From: Pseudomonas sp. Root562
Lineage (GTDB): Bacteria > Pseudomonadota > Gammaproteobacteria > Pseudomonadales > Pseudomonadaceae
Assembly: GCF_001427125.1 (NCBI RefSeq)
Contig: NZ_LMGK01000024.1
Location: 123,692 to 187,691 of the forward strand
DNA length: 64,000 bases
Direction of reading: 5' to 3'
Positions 1 through 8,932 of this stretch are shown here, piece by piece. The notes beneath the pieces were generated by a model. The model ran no database searches. It had not been told where the DNA came from and saw only the letters and a list, made by a program, of their open reading frames with translations. Every line of letters starts with the position of its first letter. Within the stretch, counting starts at the first letter, position 1. The translations under genes were made by a program, and so were the position numbers.

Positions 1-1043
1 TTCTCGACGGTAACCTGAACGTTTTCGCCAACCTTGCTCAGGCGAACCTGATAACGCTCGGCGCGGGCTTCAACTTCTTCCTTGTTCGGCGCGCTGCCGA
101 ACAGGCTGCTGAAGAAGCCAGGCTTGTCGTCTTTCTTCTCGGCTTTTTCGGCCAGGTTGATGTAGTACAGGCCCAGGCTGCGGTTGATGTCCTCAACGCG
201 CCACTCGCCTTGTTCCAGCGCACGACCGACGCTCGACCAGGCACGGTCCAGATCGGTACCGACGTTCAGCACCGGGTTGCCGCTACCGTCTTCGCTGAGG
301 CTGACACGGCTTGGCGCATCGAAATCACGCGAAGCCAGCATGGAGACAGAACCGCCCTTCTCGGAGATGCGGCTCATGCTCGCCAGCATGTCGTCGACCA
401 GTGCAGCATCGAGGCCTGTGTTGACCGAACGGTTGGTGAAAGCGACGTCGGCAGTGCTGCCGGCGGGACGCTCGGCGCTGACCACGTAGACTTCACTGGT
501 ATTACGCTGCACGCCCGGCTCGATACGTACCCGTACACGGGTTTCGCTGTCGGTGCTGACACCGGCAGCGCTCAGGCGCTTGGCCATGGCAGCAGACAGT
601 TCGTCGGAACGCTGCCAGGTGGTGGTGAACTCACCGGTTTGCGGGCGCTGTTCATCCAGGCGGAAACCGTTGTCCTGGAAGAACTGAACAGCCACGGGCC
701 AGATTTCGGCCGGAGGGTTCTGCGCCAGGATCGAGCGGGAGTCGCCGCTTTTTTGCAGCGAGTACGGGCTGGCATCGGCAGCGGCCGACAACGGCTGCGG
801 ACGAGGCACAACATACTCGCCCTTGGCGGTGTCGTCGGCGACGTTGCGCGGGATCGGCAACAGCGGATCCAGACGCTTGGCGGTGGTGATGTCGGGTGGC
901 AGTTGCATCGGTGCAGTCTGTTGCGCTTCCAGGTAATCACTACCACGGTCACGGAAATAACCTTCCGGGCCCCAGATCCATCCGCAGCCACTGGTGCTGG
1001 AGATAATCAAGGCAAGTGCGGAAAGTCCGGCCATTCGCTTCAT
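1..1043 (-). CDS. bamC: Outer membrane protein assembly factor BamC (3' end outside window)
   Basis: Reading frame open from an ATG at 1043 to the window edge, so about 347 residues are present and the C-terminus is missing. The N-terminus is a lipoprotein signal with lipobox STSGC and Cys20 as the predicted lipid anchor. BamC (NlpB) is a lipoprotein of the BAM complex, which inserts beta-barrel proteins into the outer membrane. The family is recognised from the PPD(I/L) segment after the signal and the tandem BamC domains with the QFFQDNGF and RVRVEPG segments. It lies 17 bases downstream of dapA on the same strand, the order usual in Pseudomonas, so the two are probably cotranscribed. Confidence 0.93.
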   Translation of the reverse strand, partial: MKRMAGLSALALIISSTSGCGWIWGPEGYFRDRGSDYLEAQQTAPMQLPPDITTAKRLDPLLPIPRNVADDTAKGEYVVPRPQPLSAAADASPYSLQKSGDSRSILAQNPPAEIWPVAVQFFQDNGFRLDEQRPQTGEFTTTWQRSDELSAAMAKRLSAAGVSTDSETRVRVRIEPGVQRNTSEVYVVSAERPAGSTADVAFTNRSVNTGLDAALVDDMLASMSRISEKGGSVSMLASRDFDAPSRVSLSEDGSGNPVLNVGTDLDRAWSSVGRALEQGEWRVEDINRSLGLYYINLAEKAEKKDDKPGFFSSLFGSAPNKEEVEARAERYQVRLSKVGENVQVTVE

Positions 1044-1060
1044 GCGTAGTACTTCCTCAA

Positions 1061-1939
1061 TTAAACCAGGACGCTGCACTGGCGCAGGGCCGTGCGAAGC
1101 GTTTCATGACAAGGTGCGCTCAGCCAGGTCAGCGGCAGGCGAATGCCTTCCTGCATCAGGCCCATTTCAACCAAAGCCCACTTCACCGGAATCGGGTTGG
1201 CTTCAATGAACAGGTCTTTGTGCAGAGGCATCAGTTTTTCGTTGATTGCACGGGCGGTCGCGGCGTCGCCCTTGAGAGCGGCTTCGCACAGATCGGCCAT
1301 TTCGCGCGGAGCGACGTTGGCGGTCACCGAGATGTTGCCCTTGCCGCCCAGCAGGATCAGCTCGACAGCGGTCGGATCATCACCGGACAGGACGATGAAA
1401 TCCTTGCTGACGCCATCGAGGATGGCTTTGGCGCGTTTCAGATCGCCGGTCGCTTCCTTGATGCCGATGATGTTCGGCACGGTGGACAGGCGGATGACGG
1501 TCTCGGCCTGCATGTCGCAGGAAGTGCGGCCAGGAACGTTGTAGAGGATCTGAGGGATGTCGACGGCTTCGGCAATGTGCTTGAAGTGCTGGTACAGGCC
1601 TTCCTGGGTCGGCTTGTTGTAGTACGGCACGACCAGCAGGCAGGCGTCGGCGCCGGCCTCTTTGGCGTTACGGGTCAGCTCGACGGCTTCGCGAGTCGAG
1701 TTGGCGCCGGTACCGGCAATCACCGGAATGCGACCGTTGACCTGCTTGACCACGGCTTTGATGACGGCAATGTGTTCTTCGACATCAAGGGTTGCCGACT
1801 CGCCGGTAGTTCCGACTGCGACAATGGCATGGGTGCCGTTCTCGAGGTGGAAATCCACGAGCTTGCTGAGGCTGGCCCAGTCAAGACGCCCTTGTGCATC
1901 CATGGGTGTGACCAGTGCCACCATACTGCCCGCAATCAT
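1061..1939 (-). CDS. dapA: 4-hydroxy-tetrahydrodipicolinate synthase
   Basis: 292 residues. Condenses pyruvate with aspartate semialdehyde, the first committed step of lysine and diaminopimelate synthesis in the cytoplasm. The Schiff-base lysine is K161 in GIKEATG, Y133 lies in YNVPGRT with the substrate-carboxylate-binding Arg present, and the GTTGES motif is at 43-48. The open frame extends 28 codons upstream, but the start MIAGSMVALVTP at 1939 matches the usual family N-terminus. It is followed at once by bamC. The paralogue at 54229-55116 lacks the Arg, so this is the true DapA. Confidence 0.97.
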   Translation of the reverse strand: MIAGSMVALVTPMDAQGRLDWASLSKLVDFHLENGTHAIVAVGTTGESATLDVEEHIAVIKAVVKQVNGRIPVIAGTGANSTREAVELTRNAKEAGADACLLVVPYYNKPTQEGLYQHFKHIAEAVDIPQILYNVPGRTSCDMQAETVIRLSTVPNIIGIKEATGDLKRAKAILDGVSKDFIVLSGDDPTAVELILLGGKGNISVTANVAPREMADLCEAALKGDAATARAINEKLMPLHKDLFIEANPIPVKWALVEMGLMQEGIRLPLTWLSAPCHETLRTALRQCSVLV

Positions 1940-2267
1940 GAAACCGCTCCTGCCGGAAAAAGAGAGCGGTAATGGTACTGGCGCCAAGATGCTTGTACAA
2001 GCGAAGTACTGCGCTGCCGCCATTCCCCTTGGCGTCGCTTTTCGCTACCCTTCAGACTTTGATCGATACTGACAAGCTCGTACATCGGGTTTGAGCCTCC
2101 AATTTCGGCATCACAAGCCCCGTCCCAGCGTTGCCACCCTCCGCTCCTGCCATACTGGAGCACGTTGCAGCCTGCGCCCGGAGCTTTCTGAATCCGCATT
2201 CGCAGGCTCACTCCCGGCAGAACGAGCCGATAGAAGTACCGACCGCTCATCGCTTTAGGAATGCTGC
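1940..2267. promoter_or_regulatory. Divergent intergenic region dapA / gcvR
   Basis: 328 bases between the divergent dapA and gcvR starts. It must hold promoters for both directions. I see no strong palindrome, terminator or RNA gene in it, and the short frames crossing it have no coding features I recognise. Confidence 0.4.
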
Positions 2268-2828
2268 ATGTCCACCCCCACAGTTCGCGAACAATTCCTT
2301 GTCATCAGTGCCCTCGGCGCCAACCCCATGGAGCTGACCAACGTCCTGTGCCGTGCCAGCCATGAAAACCGCTGCGCCGTGGTCACCTCCCGCCTGACCC
2401 GTCATGGCGAGTGCAGTGCGCTGGTTCTCGAAGTCTCCGGCAGCTGGGATGCCCTGGCACGCCTGGAAGGCAGCCTGCCGGTATTGGCCAAACGGCACGC
2501 CTTTACCGTCAACGTGGTACGCAGCGCGGCTCTGGAGAATCGTCCCCAGGCCCTGCCTTATGTTGCTTATGTCAGTTCGGCCTACCGTTCCGACATCATC
2601 AACGAGTTGTGCCAGTTCTTCATGGATCACAACGTCGAGCTGGAAAACCTGACCTGCGACACGTATCAGGCACCGCAGACCGGCGGGACCATGCTCAATG
2701 CCACATTTACCGTGACGTTGCCGGCCGGCGTGCAAATCAGCTGGCTGCGCGATCAGTTCCTGGACTTCGCCGACGCGCTGAACCTGGATGCCCTGATCGA
2801 ACCGTGGCGCCCACAGAACCCAATGTAA
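2268..2828 (+). CDS. gcvR: Glycine cleavage system regulatory protein GcvR (tandem ACT domains)
   Basis: 186 residues with two ACT-type domains, roughly residues 8-80 and 95-170; the second begins VAYVSSAYRSDIINELC. In enterobacteria GcvR binds GcvA and blocks activation of the glycine cleavage operon when glycine is low. In Pseudomonas the family sits at this conserved place between dapA and bcp, and its partner is less certain. The ATG at 2268 starts the MSTPTVREQFLVISA N-terminus. bcp starts 11 bases after the stop, so the two genes are likely an operon. Confidence 0.88.
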   Translation: MSTPTVREQFLVISALGANPMELTNVLCRASHENRCAVVTSRLTRHGECSALVLEVSGSWDALARLEGSLPVLAKRHAFTVNVVRSAALENRPQALPYVAYVSSAYRSDIINELCQFFMDHNVELENLTCDTYQAPQTGGTMLNATFTVTLPAGVQISWLRDQFLDFADALNLDALIEPWRPQNPM

Positions 2829-2839
2829 GGAAGCTTTTC

Positions 2840-3313
2840 ATGGCCGTTGCCATCGACCAACCGGTTGCCGACTTCGAAGCACCCGCCACCAGCGGGCAGA
2901 CCGTCAGCCTGGCGAACCTCAAAGGCAAGCAAGTGGTGATCTACTTCTATCCAAAGGACAGCACACCGGGCTGCACGACCCAGGGTCAGGGCTTTCGCGA
3001 TCAACTGCAGGCTTTCAAAGCCGCCAATACCGAAGTGTTCGGGGTTTCTCGCGACAGCCTGAAGTCCCACGAGAACTTCAAGGCGAAGCAGGCGTTCACG
3101 TTCGAGCTGATCAGCGACAAGGAAGAAGCGCTTTGCCAGCTGTTCGACGTGATCAAGCTGAAGAAGCTTTACGGCAAGGAATACATGGGCGTGGATCGCA
3201 GTACATTCCTGATCGACAAGGATGGCGTCTTGCGTCAGGAATGGCGCGGCGTGAAAGTGCCGGGGCATGTTGATGCCGTGCTGGCTGCCGCTCAGGCGCT
3301 GAACAAGGCCTGA
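2840..3313 (+). CDS. bcp: Thioredoxin-dependent peroxiredoxin Bcp
   Basis: 157 residues of the AhpC/TSA BCP (PrxQ) family, which reduces hydroperoxides in the cytoplasm with thioredoxin. The peroxidatic Cys is C45 in the motif TPGCT. The resolving Cys found five residues later in E. coli Bcp is absent here (the motif reads TPGCTTQGQ). The only other Cys is C99, in the EEALCQLF segment. The enzyme may therefore use a 1-Cys or distant-Cys mechanism. The ATG at 2840 has an AGGAAG ribosome site just upstream. It is followed by a long inverted repeat. Confidence 0.93.
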   Translation: MAVAIDQPVADFEAPATSGQTVSLANLKGKQVVIYFYPKDSTPGCTTQGQGFRDQLQAFKAANTEVFGVSRDSLKSHENFKAKQAFTFELISDKEEALCQLFDVIKLKKLYGKEYMGVDRSTFLIDKDGVLRQEWRGVKVPGHVDAVLAAAQALNKA

Positions 3314-3317
3314 TACC

Positions 3318-3406
3318 AAAAAGATCGCAGCCCATGGTCCTGCAAGAATAGAGTTCGTCGCCGTTTCTGCGCATCGAACCCAATCCCGCAGGCTGCGATC
3401 TTTTTT
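3318..3406. terminator. Inverted repeat between convergent bcp and the AI-2E transporter gene
   Basis: Arms AAAAGATCGCAGCC (about 3319-3332) and GGCTGCGATCTTTT (3391-3404) are exact complements, separated by about 58 bases and flanked by A-run and T-run. The position between convergent genes fits a bidirectional terminator or a REP-like element. Confidence 0.6.
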
Positions 3407-3420
3407 CGTTTCACCACAAT

Positions 3421-4494
3421 TTACAGCAGTGGCGCCACGACCGGCTCCTTGCGCGGCCACGCGTCCAGCACCGCCTTGAACAGTGTCGCCAGGGGAATGG
3501 CAAAGAACACCCCCCAGAACCCCCACAGCCCGCCAAACAGCAGCACTGCACAGATGATCGCCACTGGGTGCAAGTTGACTGCCTCGGAGAACAGCAGCGG
3601 CACCAGTACGTTGCCATCCAGCGTCTGGATGATCCCGTACACCGCCATCAAGTAGATGAATTCATCGCTCCAGCCCCACTGGAACAGTGCAATCAGAAAC
3701 ACCGGCACGGTCACCACCACGGCGCCGACATAAGGCACCACTACCGAAATTCCCACCAGCAATGCCAACAGCGCCGCGTAGTTGAGTTCCAAAACAACGA
3801 AGGCGATGTAGGTCACGCCACCGCAAATGAAGATCTCGATGACCTTGCCGCGAATGTAGTTGGCGATCTGTCGGTTCATGTCATGGGCGACCCGGGTGAT
3901 CAATGCCCGCTCGCGTGGCAAGTAGCCACGCACCCACTGGCCGATCATGGCTCTATCCTTCAGAAAGAAGAACACCAGGATCGGCACCAGGACCAGGTAG
4001 ATCATGATATTCACGAGCAACGGCAGGCTCGATAGCGAGAACGTCAGTGCCCACTGGCCAAATTTTCCGATCTCGCCCCGCGCCGCTTCGATGGCCCGCA
4101 GCACCTGCTCGTCGGATACCAGATGCGGGTAACGCTCGGGCAACAACAACAATAGCGATTGCCACTTGGCGAGCATGCCCGGCAATTCATTGAACAACGT
4201 GATCAATTGATGCCAAAGCAGCGGCACGACCACCACGATGAATACCAGCAGCACCCCCATGAACAAGGCAAAAACCAGCCCCACCGCCACCCAGCCCGGC
4301 ACGCGCATCCGTTCGAGCGCCACCACCAACCCTTGCATCAGGTAGGCCAGCACCATCCCGGCCAACACTGGCGCCAGCATGCCGCCCAGGGTGAGGACCG
4401 CGGTGAACGCAAGAAACAGCAGCACCGCCAACACCACTGCTTCTTCATCCGAGAAATAGCGCTGAATCCAGTCGCGTAACACTTTGAACATCAA
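3421..4494 (-). CDS. AI-2E family transporter (PerM/YdiK type)
   Basis: 357 residues of an integral membrane protein of the AI-2 exporter superfamily (formerly UPF0118). Hydrophobic segments lie near 20-65, 70-95, 155-180 and repeatedly from about 215 to 340, with the family's long central soluble loop containing LLPERYPHL. The C-terminal WGFWGVFFAIPLATLFKAVL is a hallmark segment. Substrates differ among members (AI-2, Na+/H+ exchange), so the cargo is unknown. An alternative start one codon inside is possible. A tusA-like gene lies 28 bases upstream on the same strand. Confidence 0.9.
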   Translation of the reverse strand: MMFKVLRDWIQRYFSDEEAVVLAVLLFLAFTAVLTLGGMLAPVLAGMVLAYLMQGLVVALERMRVPGWVAVGLVFALFMGVLLVFIVVVVPLLWHQLITLFNELPGMLAKWQSLLLLLPERYPHLVSDEQVLRAIEAARGEIGKFGQWALTFSLSSLPLLVNIMIYLVLVPILVFFFLKDRAMIGQWVRGYLPRERALITRVAHDMNRQIANYIRGKVIEIFICGGVTYIAFVVLELNYAALLALLVGISVVVPYVGAVVVTVPVFLIALFQWGWSDEFIYLMAVYGIIQTLDGNVLVPLLFSEAVNLHPVAIICAVLLFGGLWGFWGVFFAIPLATLFKAVLDAWPRKEPVVAPLL

Positions 4495-4522
4495 TAATCC
4501 TTAAGAACAAATGCCGCAGATT

Positions 4523-4762
4523 TCAGGCTTTTTTCAACCAGTAACGGTAAACGCCCGCCTCGTCTTCTTCACGAAGCAGCGTATGACCGGCCAATCGGGC
4601 AAAGGTGCGAAAGTCGCGCTGCGAGCCCGCATCGGTGGCAATGACCTTGAGTATCGCGCCACTGGCCATCCGATTGAGTTCCATCTTGGCCTTGAGCAAC
4701 GGCAACGGACAATTCAGGCCGCTGGCGTCCAGCTCAACGTCATGGGCTACAGCATCGATCAT
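4523..4762 (-). CDS. TusA/SirA-family sulfur carrier protein
   Basis: 79 residues. The CPxP-type motif CPLP has its active Cys at C18, inside LDASGLNCPLPLLKAK. TusA proteins carry persulfide sulfur for tRNA thiolation or other sulfur-transfer routes in the cytoplasm. The C-terminal half has the beta strand and helix expected (ILKVIATDAGSQRDF). Pseudomonas genomes carry several paralogues, so I do not claim the tRNA 2-thiouridine role. It is close upstream of the AI-2E transporter gene and divergent from the M48 protease gene. Confidence 0.88.
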   Translation of the reverse strand: MIDAVAHDVELDASGLNCPLPLLKAKMELNRMASGAILKVIATDAGSQRDFRTFARLAGHTLLREEDEAGVYRYWLKKA

Positions 4763-4860
4763 TGCATCACTCCGGGTCGGGTAGTCGAGTTGCCTAGAAT
4801 ATCTGGTCGCAGGGCTGGTGTCCGGCTACAGTAAGCTCTTTGTCGACTAAGGCTTTGTGC

Positions 4861-6294
4861 ATGACTTTTTTGCGCCCTACCCTGCTGACGCTCGCTTGCC
4901 TGCTCGCCTCACCGGGCTTCGCCGACGACCTGCCGTCACTCGGCGACGCCAGTTCTGCCATTGTCTCGCCGCAGCAGGAATACCAGCTGGGCCGTGCCTG
5001 GCTCGCGCTTTTGCGCAGCCAGGTGTCACAACTCAACGACCCGCAACTCAAGGACTACGTCGAATCCAGCGTTTATCGCCTGGTCGAAACCAGCCAGGTC
5101 AATGACCGGCGTCTTGAGTTCATCCTGATCAACAGTCCACAACTTAACGCTTTCGCAGCACCCGGCGGCATTGTCGGGGTCAACGGTGGTTTGTTCCTCA
5201 ACGCCCAGAGCGAAGGCGAATACGCTTCGGTACTGGCGCACGAACTGGCTCACTTGTCGCAGCGCCACTTTGCCCGTGGCGTTGAAGCACAACAACGCAT
5301 GCAAGTGCCGATGATGGCCGCGCTGCTGGCCGGTATCGTGATTGCCGCAGCCGGTGCCGGTGATGCCGGGATCGCGGCCATTGCGGGTACGCAGGCGGCG
5401 GCGATCCAGGAACAACGGCGCTTCTCTCGCCAGAACGAACAGGAAGCCGACCGTATCGGCATCCTCAACCTGGAAAAAGCCGGATACGATCCGCGCTCGA
5501 TGCCCTCCATGTTTGAGCGCCTGGGGCGGCAGTACCGTTTTGATGCCAAGCCACCGGAATTCCTGCTGACTCACCCGGTTACTGAATCGCGGATCGCGGA
5601 CACCCGCAACCGCGCCGAACAGGCGCCACAGGGTGGTATCGAAGACACCTTGCGTTATCAATTGATTCGCGCTCGCGTTCAATTGATCTATGAGGAAACG
5701 CCAGGTTTGGGTGCCAAGCGCTTCCGTGCCCAGCTGGATGAAAACCCGAAAAGCGATGTTGCTCGCTACGGCCTGGCCATCGCCCAGGTCAAGGGCGGCC
5801 AATTGAACGAGGCACGGGAAAATCTCAAGCTGTTGTTGGCCAAGGCGCCAAACGAGATCATCTACAACCTCGCGCAGATTGATCTGGATATCACCAACAA
5901 TCGGCTGGCCGACGCGCAAACGCGGGTTGACCGGATGCTGACTCAATACCCCGGCAACTATCCACTGAACCAGGTGCGTGTCGATCTGCTGCTGAAACAA
6001 AACCGCGCCGCGGACGCCGAAAAAGCGCTGGAAGGCCTGCTCAAGTCACGCCCGGACGATCCGGACGTGTGGTATCAGGTGGCAGAAACGCGCGGCTTGT
6101 CGGGCAACATCATCGGCCTGCATCAGGCACGGGCCGAATACTTCGCGCTGGTCGGCGACTACCGCCAGGCCATCCAGCAACTGGACTTCGCCAAGCGCAA
6201 GGCTGGCACCAACTTCCCACTGTCGTCACGCATCGATGCCCGCCAGCGAGAGCTGATGGAGCAGGAGCGCATGATCAAGGACATGATGGGATAA
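4861..6294 (+). CDS. bepA: Periplasmic M48 metalloprotease with TPR repeats (BepA/YfgC family)
   Basis: 477 residues from the ATG at 4861; an in-frame ATG at 4840 would add seven residues ahead of a normal signal peptide. Signal peptide cleaved after about residue 21 (SPGFA). The zinc motif HELAH lies at 127-131 and the third ligand Glu in NEQEADRIG near 195. The C-terminal half is TPR-like. BepA degrades or assists stalled LptD and BamA substrates in the periplasm. A strong terminator follows at 6308. Confidence 0.9.
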   Translation: MTFLRPTLLTLACLLASPGFADDLPSLGDASSAIVSPQQEYQLGRAWLALLRSQVSQLNDPQLKDYVESSVYRLVETSQVNDRRLEFILINSPQLNAFAAPGGIVGVNGGLFLNAQSEGEYASVLAHELAHLSQRHFARGVEAQQRMQVPMMAALLAGIVIAAAGAGDAGIAAIAGTQAAAIQEQRRFSRQNEQEADRIGILNLEKAGYDPRSMPSMFERLGRQYRFDAKPPEFLLTHPVTESRIADTRNRAEQAPQGGIEDTLRYQLIRARVQLIYEETPGLGAKRFRAQLDENPKSDVARYGLAIAQVKGGQLNEARENLKLLLAKAPNEIIYNLAQIDLDITNNRLADAQTRVDRMLTQYPGNYPLNQVRVDLLLKQNRAADAEKALEGLLKSRPDDPDVWYQVAETRGLSGNIIGLHQARAEYFALVGDYRQAIQQLDFAKRKAGTNFPLSSRIDARQRELMEQERMIKDMMG

Positions 6295-6307
6295 TTTGAA
6301 ACCCGCA

Positions 6308-6341
6308 TAAAAAAACCGCCTCTTTCGAGGCGGTTTTTTTG
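6308..6341. terminator. Intrinsic terminator between bepA and mucD
   Basis: Stem AACCGCCTC / GAGGCGGTT with loop TTTC, preceded by an A-run and followed by a T-run, so it can serve both convergent genes. Confidence 0.9.
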
Positions 6342-6358
6342 TTCAACCTGCAACCGGT

Positions 6359-7786
6359 TTATTCAGCCAGTTTGAAGGTGATGAAGCTGGCGCGCCCCTG
6401 ACGCAATACACGCATCGACACCGAACGATTCTTCGGCAGCGCCTTGGCGATGTCAGTGAATTGCTTGGTGGACTCGATCGCCTGGTTGTTCAGGTGAGTA
6501 ATGACATCACCCGGTTGCAGACCGATCATCGAGGCAGGACCTTCCTGCACTTCCTTGATCACCACGCCACTTTTGAGGTCGTAGGTTTTCTTCTGCTCCG
6601 CGGTCAACTCGACAACCGACACACCCAGGCGATTGCTGCTGCTCTCTGCACCAGACTTCGGCAATGCATCAAGTTCCTTGTCTTCATCAGGAATGGCTCC
6701 GACCGTCAGTTCGACGTTCTTGCGCTTACCCTCGCGGATCACTTCCAGATTAGCCTTGGACCCCGATTTCAGTGCACCCACCAGATGCGGCAGATCGGCG
6801 GACATGACGATCGGCTGACCGTTCATGCTCAGAATCACATCACCCACCTGCAGCCCACCCTTGGCAGCCGGACCGTCATCCTGGATCTGGGCAACCAGCG
6901 CACCGGCCGGTTTTTCCAGGCCGAACGACTCGGCCAGATCCTTGTTCACTTCCTGAATCACTACACCCAACCAGCCACGGCTGACTTTGCCGCCACTTTT
7001 GAGCTGATTGGAAACGTCCATGGCCACGTCGATTGGAATCGCGAACGACACGCCCATGAAACCACCGGAACGGGTGTAGATCTGTGAGTTGATGCCAACC
7101 ACTTCCCCGTTGAGGTTGAACAACGGACCACCGGAGTTGCCCGGGTTGATCGGCACGTCGGTCTGAATGAACGGCACATAGTTTTCATTCGGCAGGCTAC
7201 GACCGACGGCGCTGACGATGCCTTGAGTGACGGTGTGGTCAAAACCGAACGGCGAACCGATCGCCACAACCCATTGACCGGCCTTCAGATCCTGGGATTT
7301 GCCGAGTTTGAGAACCGGCAGATCCTTGCCCTCGATTTTCAGCAACGCCACGTCGGAGCGTGGATCAGTACCGACCAGTTTGGCTTTCATTTCACTGCGA
7401 TCGGCAAGACGCACAAGAATTTCGTCAGCGTCAGCGATCACATGGTTGTTGGTCAGAATGTAGCCATCTGGCGAGATAATGAAACCCGAACCCAGGGATT
7501 GGGCTTCGCGCTGACGATCGCCGCGCGGCGATCGCGGTTGCGGCGGCATGCCGCGCTCGAAGAATTCGCGCAGCATTGGCGGCAAGCCTTCAAGGTCAGG
7601 CATCTGCTGGTTCACTTTACGATCCGGCAGCTTCTGCGTGGTACTGATGTTCACGACCGCGGGCGACGCCTGTTCAACCAGTTGCGTAAAGTCAGGCAAT
7701 TCGACTGCTTGTGCAGCGACCGACTGACCGAGCACCAGCACGGTGGCAAAAATGGAAAGATAAGTCTTCAAGCGTGGTATCGACAT
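6359..7786 (-). CDS. mucD: Periplasmic serine endoprotease MucD (DegP/HtrA family)
   Basis: 475 residues: signal peptide (cleaved after SVAAQA), trypsin-like domain, two PDZ domains. The catalytic triad is visible as His in ILTNNHVI, Asp in DPRSDVALL and Ser in NPGNSGGP. MucD degrades misfolded periplasmic proteins and dampens AlgU activation. It is the last gene of the algU-mucA-mucB-mucD cluster. A 178-base gap containing a hairpin separates it from mucB, and mucC, present here in P. aeruginosa, is absent. It may have its own promoter in that gap. Confidence 0.95.
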   Translation of the reverse strand: MSIPRLKTYLSIFATVLVLGQSVAAQAVELPDFTQLVEQASPAVVNISTTQKLPDRKVNQQMPDLEGLPPMLREFFERGMPPQPRSPRGDRQREAQSLGSGFIISPDGYILTNNHVIADADEILVRLADRSEMKAKLVGTDPRSDVALLKIEGKDLPVLKLGKSQDLKAGQWVVAIGSPFGFDHTVTQGIVSAVGRSLPNENYVPFIQTDVPINPGNSGGPLFNLNGEVVGINSQIYTRSGGFMGVSFAIPIDVAMDVSNQLKSGGKVSRGWLGVVIQEVNKDLAESFGLEKPAGALVAQIQDDGPAAKGGLQVGDVILSMNGQPIVMSADLPHLVGALKSGSKANLEVIREGKRKNVELTVGAIPDEDKELDALPKSGAESSSNRLGVSVVELTAEQKKTYDLKSGVVIKEVQEGPASMIGLQPGDVITHLNNQAIESTKQFTDIAKALPKNRSVSMRVLRQGRASFITFKLAE

Positions 7787-7883
7787 ACGGCTCCCGTTAC
7801 GACGAGCATGGTTAAGCGATATGGATCAAGGAACACCGAGAAAGATACGCCGGTATTTTTGTTCCGGGAACAACAAACAAGGC

Positions 7884-7901
7884 CAGAGCCGAGGGGCTCT
7901 G
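7884..7901 (-). terminator. Hairpin in the mucB-mucD gap
   Basis: On the minus strand the stem CAGAGCC-CCTC-GGCTCTG is followed by a T-rich but interrupted tract. It could terminate or attenuate transcription leaving mucB before mucD. Confidence 0.5.
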
Positions 7902-7964
7902 ACCTATAAAAAATTCTGGGGGGATTTGCAAACTGAAATGCTCACGAAACATTTCGACTGCAGC

Positions 7965-8924
7965 TCACTGCTTGGTTGCAGTGGCGTCGTTGCGCATGGA
8001 CAAGGCTATCCGTTCAGCGGTGCCGACCGGAATTTCACCCACTACCGTAACCATCATTTCACCTTGCGCAGTGGTCAATCGCCGGGATACAGCCACCGTT
8101 GGCCCCAATTGAGTGCGGGTATCAGTGACGGCAGCGCCGTTCAATGGCTCAAGGAATACAGAAAAACGCGCCAGACCATCGTCATACATCAGGCTATTGA
8201 CCTGGGTTTTGGTCTCGGGATCCTTGCGTACCGTGCTGCTGGTCAGCTCGAATCCGGGTGGCAACCAGTCTGAATGCCAGGCCTGGGCTGTCTTCACCGC
8301 CGAAGCCTTGTCACTGTCGAGGTTGACCGCCTTACAATCGCTGCCGGGCTGCAAATCGCGATCGGACGGAACATCAGCGGTGTCCAGTTGCGTGAACTGG
8401 AATCGCTCAAGCAGGCGCCCCTTGTCATCGAGCAACAACGACTTGAGTGGCAGCCCGGTTTCCTTGTCCAGGTGCAACTCAAAACCGTAGCGGTGCTGGT
8501 CGCGAGGCGTCAAAGACACAATTACCGCTGAACGCCCGGCAACACGCGACTTGCCGATAACAGCAAGGTCATACCAATTCTTGAGCTTTTGTGGATCAAG
8601 TGCACGAGCGGCGGAATTGGGAGAGTCCCCAAGCCCTGCTATCAGGGTGCCGCTGACACATTGTGTCTGACCATCAACGCGCACAACCTCCTGAGCCGAT
8701 CCGTCGAGCTGGAGTAAACGCTCGCGGACTCTTCCATCATGGACGCGGTGCCAGATGTTATGGGTAGAAAAACTACCATTACGCTCATAGACGAAGGTAC
8801 CGAAGAAGCTTTGCTGTTGCTCGGCCTGACCAAGACGGGTCAACCAGTCCTGGGCTTCATCGGCGTGGGCTGGAACAACGAACCAGCCACCGAGCAGAAG
8901 CGAAAGTAGAGGTTTGGCGCGCAT
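7965..8924 (-). CDS. mucB: Sigma factor AlgU regulatory protein MucB (RseB family)
   Basis: 319 residues with a signal peptide (cleaved after VPAHA) and the two-domain RseB fold. The N-terminal LolA-like lipid-sensing domain begins near WLTRLGQAEQQQSFFGTFVYER and the C-terminal domain lies from about residue 215. MucB binds the periplasmic part of MucA and shields it from AlgW cleavage until envelope stress or lipid signals release it. It starts eight bases after the mucA stop, so translation is probably coupled. Confidence 0.95.
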   Translation of the reverse strand: MRAKPLLSLLLGGWFVVPAHADEAQDWLTRLGQAEQQQSFFGTFVYERNGSFSTHNIWHRVHDGRVRERLLQLDGSAQEVVRVDGQTQCVSGTLIAGLGDSPNSAARALDPQKLKNWYDLAVIGKSRVAGRSAVIVSLTPRDQHRYGFELHLDKETGLPLKSLLLDDKGRLLERFQFTQLDTADVPSDRDLQPGSDCKAVNLDSDKASAVKTAQAWHSDWLPPGFELTSSTVRKDPETKTQVNSLMYDDGLARFSVFLEPLNGAAVTDTRTQLGPTVAVSRRLTTAQGEMMVTVVGEIPVGTAERIALSMRNDATATKQ

Positions 8925-8932
8925 GATCCTCC

